Source: Gammaproteobacteria bacterium
GTDB lineage: Bacteria > Pseudomonadota > Gammaproteobacteria > DSM-16500
Direction of reading: 5' to 3'
Assembly (NCBI GenBank): GCA_013286495.1
Contig: JABDFQ010000004.1
Location: forward strand, 34,230 to 98,229
Length of the DNA: 64,000 bases
Under the pieces are notes generated by a model that worked only from the letters and a program-made list of their open reading frames with translations, was not told the DNA's origin and did no database searches. This document shows, piece by piece, positions 55,556-64,000 of the stretch. Position 1 is the first letter of the stretch; each line of letters starts with the position of its first letter. The position numbers and the translations under genes were made by a program.

Positions 55556-57712
55556 TCAAGTTGTATGCCGCTTCACATAATATTGAACCACATGAATTTT
55601 TGCCTTTTCACGCAAGTACGGTGATAGTTTCTGATAAATACTTTTTAACCTTCCTGTCAGGAATTTGGCATAACCTTCTTTGAATCTGGTAAATTTTTTA
55701 GTAAATTCTTCATCGCTTTCTGTATGAAATACCAGTTCCCGCAAGTCATGCGCAGCCAAACTTCTACCTGGTTTTTTCAAGCCGAAGAAGCTATACGAAT
55801 ACTTTCCTGACATGACTTCAATCAATTGCAACTTTCCCTGTAATACGCGAGCTAATGCGGTTTTATTAACATTGAAAAGACTGAGTCCCGCATGAAAATG
55901 AGCAAGCAGGATTTCGACAGCTTCTTCATGACCTTGACTAGCTGCAGCATGAATAGCAGTTTTATTCTGCAAGTTTAGTGTCAATTTTATCGGATGTTGC
56001 AACAGGCATTTAATAATGTCGATTTGATTATGAGCTGCAGCGAGTATCAATGCTGTATCGTAATTTGCATCGCAATACGTAATAAACACAGCATCATGCT
56101 GGATAAACACTTCCATCATCTTGCGTTTGCCGCTGATGGCAAGCGCGAGGAATAGATTATTAAGTCTGGATGATAAGTTAGTATTACTGGTTTGCGGTAA
56201 ATAATACTCAAGCGATTCAACTTTATCGTTAGCAATCAGCTTTTCAAGCAGGGTGTAATTATTTGCAGTGGCTTCCTGAAGGAGACTGGGAGAATGCTGT
56301 AAAAATGTATCCAGAATTTCGAATGACGTTTCGCATTCGAGGGCAAAAATATATGCTGCTTTTATCATTGCAATAATTTCAGGCTGAGTGCTCAATCTCA
56401 TTTCAGTCATCTTGTCTAATAGTAGCGCCACTATTTCCTTGCTATTTGCAAATACCGCATAATGTAATGCCGTCGCATTTGGCGTAACAGCGGTATCATT
56501 GGTTTTTGCGAGAAAATTTACATCCATGCGCGCAATCAAATGATTTACTACTTCGATTTGTTTATTGAAACAGGCTGACATTAATACTGTGTGGCCAGTT
56601 GAACGTTGTGCCGTGTAAAAGTCAGGATATTTTTTCAAAACTATTTGTATTTTTTCATGTGCAATATTATTTCTGAGCATTAAATAAAATGTTTTTCTAA
56701 TATCCTCGAATGTAAAAGGTGGTTTATCCTGCGCAAGATTATAATCGAGTAATAATTCAATGGAGCGCACACTTCCTGCGCATGCTGCTATATCCAGTGC
56801 AGATAAGCCTTCGCTATCTTTTTTGCTCGACAGATTGGTTAATAGAATTCCGGGTTGCTGCAATAAATATTCGATCATGCCATCGTTAGCATAAAAACAG
56901 GCAAGCATGAAAGGCGTCTGATTCCATTTATTCACAGCATTCAATTGGTGCGGATAGAGACGCAATACATCCTGGATTACTTCATTGGTATGATGAAAGG
57001 CTGCCATAATATGTATGGGATAATTTTTGTCATCCGTATATTGTTCTTCGAAGGAACTTCCCTGCTGAATTAAATTTTTTATCTCGTCAAATGATTGCCA
57101 GAGAGTGAGCGCATGACATAAAACTGTCTTGCCTTTAATATATTTCCCGGTATTCGATTTGTCGTGATAAGAAGATAAGTGATCAGTAAACGAGAATTGT
57201 TTTCTTATTTCTTTATAGAATAAATCCAGAGTAGGCTGATGATTTTTTTGCTGCGCTATCGATATCAGATTCTCATCATCAAGCATGCGTTCATAATATA
57301 TTTCTGGATTAAGAAATGATTTTTTTTGCAGACAAGCAGCGATTGATAAACTGTCTCTTTCGATCACCATGGAAAAAAATCGATTCAATCTGATAAGTTC
57401 ATCTGGCTTCAGTTGTTTGTTATGTAAATGCAATTGTTGAATTCTTTTTTCCTGCAAAGTTTTGAATTGAAAAAATCCTGAATGATGATAAGGGATATCT
57501 TTTGGATGCTGACGCTTTATTATGTTTAACCATAGCCAGTCAGATTGCAGTTTATGAGCGTTGCAATGAATCAGCGCATGGAATTGTTTGTTAACCAATG
57601 CAATCCATTCGACAAGATGTTCAGGCGGCAGGCGAACAAAAATTTTAATAATCACATCAGCAGATAATTTTTCTACTGAAAAGTCAGCAAATTCCTGTTG
57701 TTGGTGAAGCAT
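55556..57712 (-). CDS. F-box and ankyrin-repeat protein, effector candidate
   Basis: 718 residues. The N-terminal F-box (about 12-50: FSVEKLSADVIIKIFVRLPP, then EWIALVNKQFHALI) is followed by a helical linker and at least eight ankyrin-like units (about 200-640, such as GLSALDIAACAGSVRSIELL, HTVLMSACFNKQIEVVNHLI and KTAIHAAASQGHEEAVEILL). A basic helical C-terminal region ends YYVKRHTT. The architecture matches Legionella AnkB-type effectors that join host SCF ubiquitin ligases. There is no Sec signal, as expected for type IVB secretion. Confidence is high for domains, moderate for effector role. Confidence 0.85.
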   Translation of the reverse strand: MLHQQQEFADFSVEKLSADVIIKIFVRLPPEHLVEWIALVNKQFHALIHCNAHKLQSDWLWLNIIKRQHPKDIPYHHSGFFQFKTLQEKRIQQLHLHNKQLKPDELIRLNRFFSMVIERDSLSIAACLQKKSFLNPEIYYERMLDDENLISIAQQKNHQPTLDLFYKEIRKQFSFTDHLSSYHDKSNTGKYIKGKTVLCHALTLWQSFDEIKNLIQQGSSFEEQYTDDKNYPIHIMAAFHHTNEVIQDVLRLYPHQLNAVNKWNQTPFMLACFYANDGMIEYLLQQPGILLTNLSSKKDSEGLSALDIAACAGSVRSIELLLDYNLAQDKPPFTFEDIRKTFYLMLRNNIAHEKIQIVLKKYPDFYTAQRSTGHTVLMSACFNKQIEVVNHLIARMDVNFLAKTNDTAVTPNATALHYAVFANSKEIVALLLDKMTEMRLSTQPEIIAMIKAAYIFALECETSFEILDTFLQHSPSLLQEATANNYTLLEKLIANDKVESLEYYLPQTSNTNLSSRLNNLFLALAISGKRKMMEVFIQHDAVFITYCDANYDTALILAAAHNQIDIIKCLLQHPIKLTLNLQNKTAIHAAASQGHEEAVEILLAHFHAGLSLFNVNKTALARVLQGKLQLIEVMSGKYSYSFFGLKKPGRSLAAHDLRELVFHTESDEEFTKKFTRFKEGYAKFLTGRLKSIYQKLSPYLREKAKIHVVQYYVKRHTT

Positions 57713-57855
57713 GTTTTATTTCCTTATGGCTGCAAGTTATTGTTTTCCGCGAGCATAGTATATTCACTAACTTATGATTATTTATCAAACTATCACTTTA
57801 ATGGTGTAAAATAATAGATAGTGTCTCTACAAGTAAATATTATAAGGAGGCTCGT

Positions 57856-58020
57856 ATGTTAAGCTGGGTTCTAATATTTTTGATCGTCGCAATCATTGCT
57901 GGTGTATTGGGATTTACAGGCATTGCGGTAGCTTCGGCAGGAATTGCCAAAATCATTTTCTTCATCTTCCTGATATTGTTTCTTATATCACTCGTTATGC
58001 ATATGGGAAGAAGAGGTTAA
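57856..58020 (+). CDS. DUF1328 (YtjA-like) small membrane protein
   Basis: 54 residues: [20 protein letters not shown], then [20 protein letters not shown] and a short MHMGRRG tail. Two hydrophobic helices with the Gly/Ala pattern are diagnostic of DUF1328. AAGGAGG lies 6 nt before the ATG. Function unknown. It ends 2 bp before the convergent response regulator. Confidence 0.92.
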   Translation: MLSWVLIFLIVAIIAGVLGFTGIAVASAGIAKIIFFIFLILFLISLVMHMGRRG

Positions 58021-58022
58021 GG

Positions 58023-58412
58023 CTACGGCGTGACTTTTTGTCCATGCAACAGTAAATCAATTGCCATTAACAAGGCAGTATTGTCCACGGGTTTTTCAAA
58101 GGAAACAGAAGCACCCAATGTTTCTGATAAATCCAGATAACCCGTTGGATCCAATCTTCCACCACCTGAGATGGCGATAATATCCAGGTTGGGATGTTTG
58201 TTTTTCACTTCAGAAATTAAGGTAATTCCGCTTTTCTTTGGCATGATGATATCTGTCACCATAATATCCGGTCTTTCCTTGCGTAATGCATCCGTTGCTT
58301 CTTCACCATTGCTGGCGCAAGTCACTTGATGCGAAGCACGTTCCAGAATTTGCGTTAACATATCTCTTACCAGATCATCATCTTCAACGAGTAGAATTTT
58401 AGCCATTTTCAT
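58023..58412 (-). CDS. Single-domain response regulator
   Basis: 129 residues, a receiver domain only. E10-D11-D12 make the acidic pocket, D54 in VTDIIMP is the phosphoacceptor, S82 stands in the switch Thr position and K107 in FEKP is conserved. It overlaps the upstream histidine kinase gene by 14 bp, which makes the pair cognate in all likelihood. No output domain is present, so it would act by protein contact or as a phosphorelay middle step. Confidence 0.9.
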   Translation of the reverse strand: MKMAKILLVEDDDLVRDMLTQILERASHQVTCASNGEEATDALRKERPDIMVTDIIMPKKSGITLISEVKNKHPNLDIIAISGGGRLDPTGYLDLSETLGASVSFEKPVDNTALLMAIDLLLHGQKVTP

Positions 58413-59346
58413 TTCCTTTTATATCAACTTCGGGAAAGAGAACAATAAAAGTTGAACCATGTCCCAACTGACTTTTTACGAGAATTTGACCTTCATGTTC
58501 CTTGACGATGGAGTGTACGATGGAAAGTCCGAGACCGGTTCCCTTGCCAACTTCCCTTGTCGTAAAGAAGGGTTCGTAAATCCTGTCCATTGTTGATTGA
58601 TCCATGCCATGTCCAGTGTCAGACAATTCTATTTTACAATAATTTCGTGTTTGGGTATCAGGAAATTGCCTAAGGAAAGGATCATCAGCCGCAACATGGC
58701 TTATTTTAATATTAATATTTCCTTCGCCATCCATGGCATCCACGGCGTTATTAATGAGATTCACCAGTACTTGATGGACTTGCGTCTGATTACCAAGAAT
58801 GCTTGCTTCCACGGGTTGAAAATCGATGACTGTTCCAGCCGGTATTGTTGGGCGTAGTAATGACAAGGCGGCTTCAATGGTTTCCTTGAGATTGAGTACA
58901 TCAAAATGATGATGTTGTTTGCGGCTGAATGAAAGGATGCGCGAAACCAGATCACGTCCACGATTAGCGGCATCAATAATTTTTCCGAGATTTTTATGTA
59001 CGAGGGAATTTTTTTCCACATCTTCACGCGCCATTTCAGTGTAACCAATAATTGCGTAAAGAATGTTATTAAAATCGTGCGCGATGCCTCCCGCGAGTGT
59101 TCCCATTGCCTGGAGTTTTTGACCTTGTAGCAATGCGACTTCAAGTTTTTGTTTGGTTTCTTCGATATGGATGCGATCGCGAATTTCATTTTTCAGATTT
59201 TCGTTGGTTTGTTTGAGAATCCTTGAGCGAGTGTTAACTAGCAGCGTTGCGCGGATTAATGCGGCTAATAATAGCAGGATGACAGCGATGATGATGGCAT
59301 CAAGGTAGGGAGAGGCAATATATTGGTGCAAATTCAAATGCGACAT
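58399..59346 (-). CDS. Membrane histidine kinase, NtrB-type core
   Basis: 315 residues. One N-terminal membrane helix (about 16-38), a coiled coil (about 44-80), HisKA with H90 in GGIAHDFNNIL, and a HATPase domain: N-box VLVNLINNAVDAMD, LSDTGHGM, FFTTREVGKGTGLGLS. There is no recognisable sensor domain, so input may come through the membrane helix or a partner. The gene partner is the lone receiver downstream. Confidence 0.9.
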   Translation of the reverse strand: MSHLNLHQYIASPYLDAIIIAVILLLLAALIRATLLVNTRSRILKQTNENLKNEIRDRIHIEETKQKLEVALLQGQKLQAMGTLAGGIAHDFNNILYAIIGYTEMAREDVEKNSLVHKNLGKIIDAANRGRDLVSRILSFSRKQHHHFDVLNLKETIEAALSLLRPTIPAGTVIDFQPVEASILGNQTQVHQVLVNLINNAVDAMDGEGNINIKISHVAADDPFLRQFPDTQTRNYCKIELSDTGHGMDQSTMDRIYEPFFTTREVGKGTGLGLSIVHSIVKEHEGQILVKSQLGHGSTFIVLFPEVDIKGNENG

Positions 59347-59361
59347 CCTTATCTGGTTTAC

Positions 59362-59618
59362 GCAGGTTGTTGTTTGGTTTGTCTGATCAGGAATGGTTAC
59401 TGGAGGTTCGTCATTGCGAGGCGTTTTTCAGCCGAAGCAATCCAGCGCAGCAAGTGTTTGTGTATATTTGCAAATAAAGCGCAGGAGGCCGGAGGCCGAC
59501 GAGCCATTGCGAATATACACAAACACTTGCTGCGCTGGATTGCTTCGGCTGAAAAACGCCTCGCAATGACGAACCTCCAGTAACCATTCCTGATCAGACA
59601 AACCAAACAACAACCTGC
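59362..59618. repeat. Long palindrome (family D core) between the kinase gene and smc
   Basis: Arms 59362-59473 and 59507-59618, 112 nt each with a single mismatch; the loop is 33 nt and GC-rich (GGAGGCCGGAGGCC). The core GTCATTGCGAGGCGTTTTTC...GAAGCAATCCAG is the same family as at 40207, but here the symmetry extends about 50 bp beyond the core into unrelated DNA. It fills most of the 358-bp gap before smc; the remaining stretch up to smc holds AT-rich promoter-like DNA. Confidence 0.95.
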
Positions 59619-59704
59619 TAAAGATCCTAATCTTACTATGGAATCCATACCACATAAACTGGCATAATACATGATTTATTTTGTCCTAACCGTAGGAAGT
59701 CATC

Positions 59705-64000
<4,296 letters not shown>

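Noticed and set aside
55412..55624. 70-codon plus-strand frame between the AT-rich gene and the ankyrin gene
   Set aside because: It starts at TTG with no ribosome site and overlaps the end of the ankyrin gene; it could be a gene remnant but nothing supports a call.
59323..59672. Open frames on both strands encoding nearly the same protein
   Set aside because: The palindrome makes both strands read alike; the peptides have no family and no ribosome site.

Overview
This window looks like the chromosome of a low-GC gammaproteobacterium, most likely a Legionellales / Coxiellaceae-like bacterium that lives in association with eukaryotic cells. That placement is inference. It rests on the citrate synthase - succinate dehydrogenase - 2-oxoglutarate dehydrogenase - succinyl-CoA synthetase block, a Chlamydia-like class I ribonucleotide reductase, a Coxiella-type small membrane protein, and several proteins with eukaryote-like F-box and ankyrin regions that look like secreted effector candidates.

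Layout. 1-7.4 kb: an accessory stretch with the first 314 codons of a Cas3 nuclease-helicase running off the left edge, two MFS transporters, a Met-Gly-Ser-rich secreted peptide, an EAL phosphodiesterase, arginase, an L,D-transpeptidase-fold protein, a DUF924 protein and tRNA-Ala(CGC). 7.6-12.6 kb: a three-gene signalling operon with overlapping start and stop codons (GAF-GGDEF cyclase, lone receiver, hybrid histidine kinase). 12.6-24.8 kb: TCA-cycle block gltA (divergent), sdhCDAB, sucAB, sucCD, then serS. 24.8-30.8 kb: lapAB, dusA, a small membrane protein, an unknown protein, nadC and nadA. 31-38.4 kb: nrdA-nrdB-nucleoside phosphorylase, flanked by two members of one F-box-like, two-helix membrane protein family. 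38.4-51.5 kb: yceD-rpmF-plsX-fabH-fabD-fabG-acpP-fabF, then mltG-tmk-holB-tatD, lolC-lolD and hemH. 51.9-58 kb: comEC, an AT-rich unknown, an F-box/ankyrin protein and a DUF1328 peptide. 58-64 kb: a response regulator/kinase pair, smc and the start of ligA.

Working together: sdh and suc genes supply the oxidative half of the TCA cycle; the fab cluster, plsX and acpP make acyl chains for phospholipid and lipid A; lapAB would tune LpxC turnover and lolCD would export lipoproteins. The RNR operon is coupled to a nucleoside phosphorylase and sits under a probable NrdR operator. Cyclic-di-GMP turnover is represented by one cyclase and one phosphodiesterase.

The most unusual DNA is between genes. 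(1) Two copies of a roughly 300-bp long-armed palindrome, 20 kb apart, differ at eight core positions, and every difference is present in both arms. (2) Three other long intergenic palindromes occur, with arms of 34 to 112 bp. (3) The 5' end of tmk is present three times at an exact 148-bp period, so two decoy starts encode 18-residue peptides. (4) The yceD operon promoter sits so close to its start codon that the mRNA should be leaderless.
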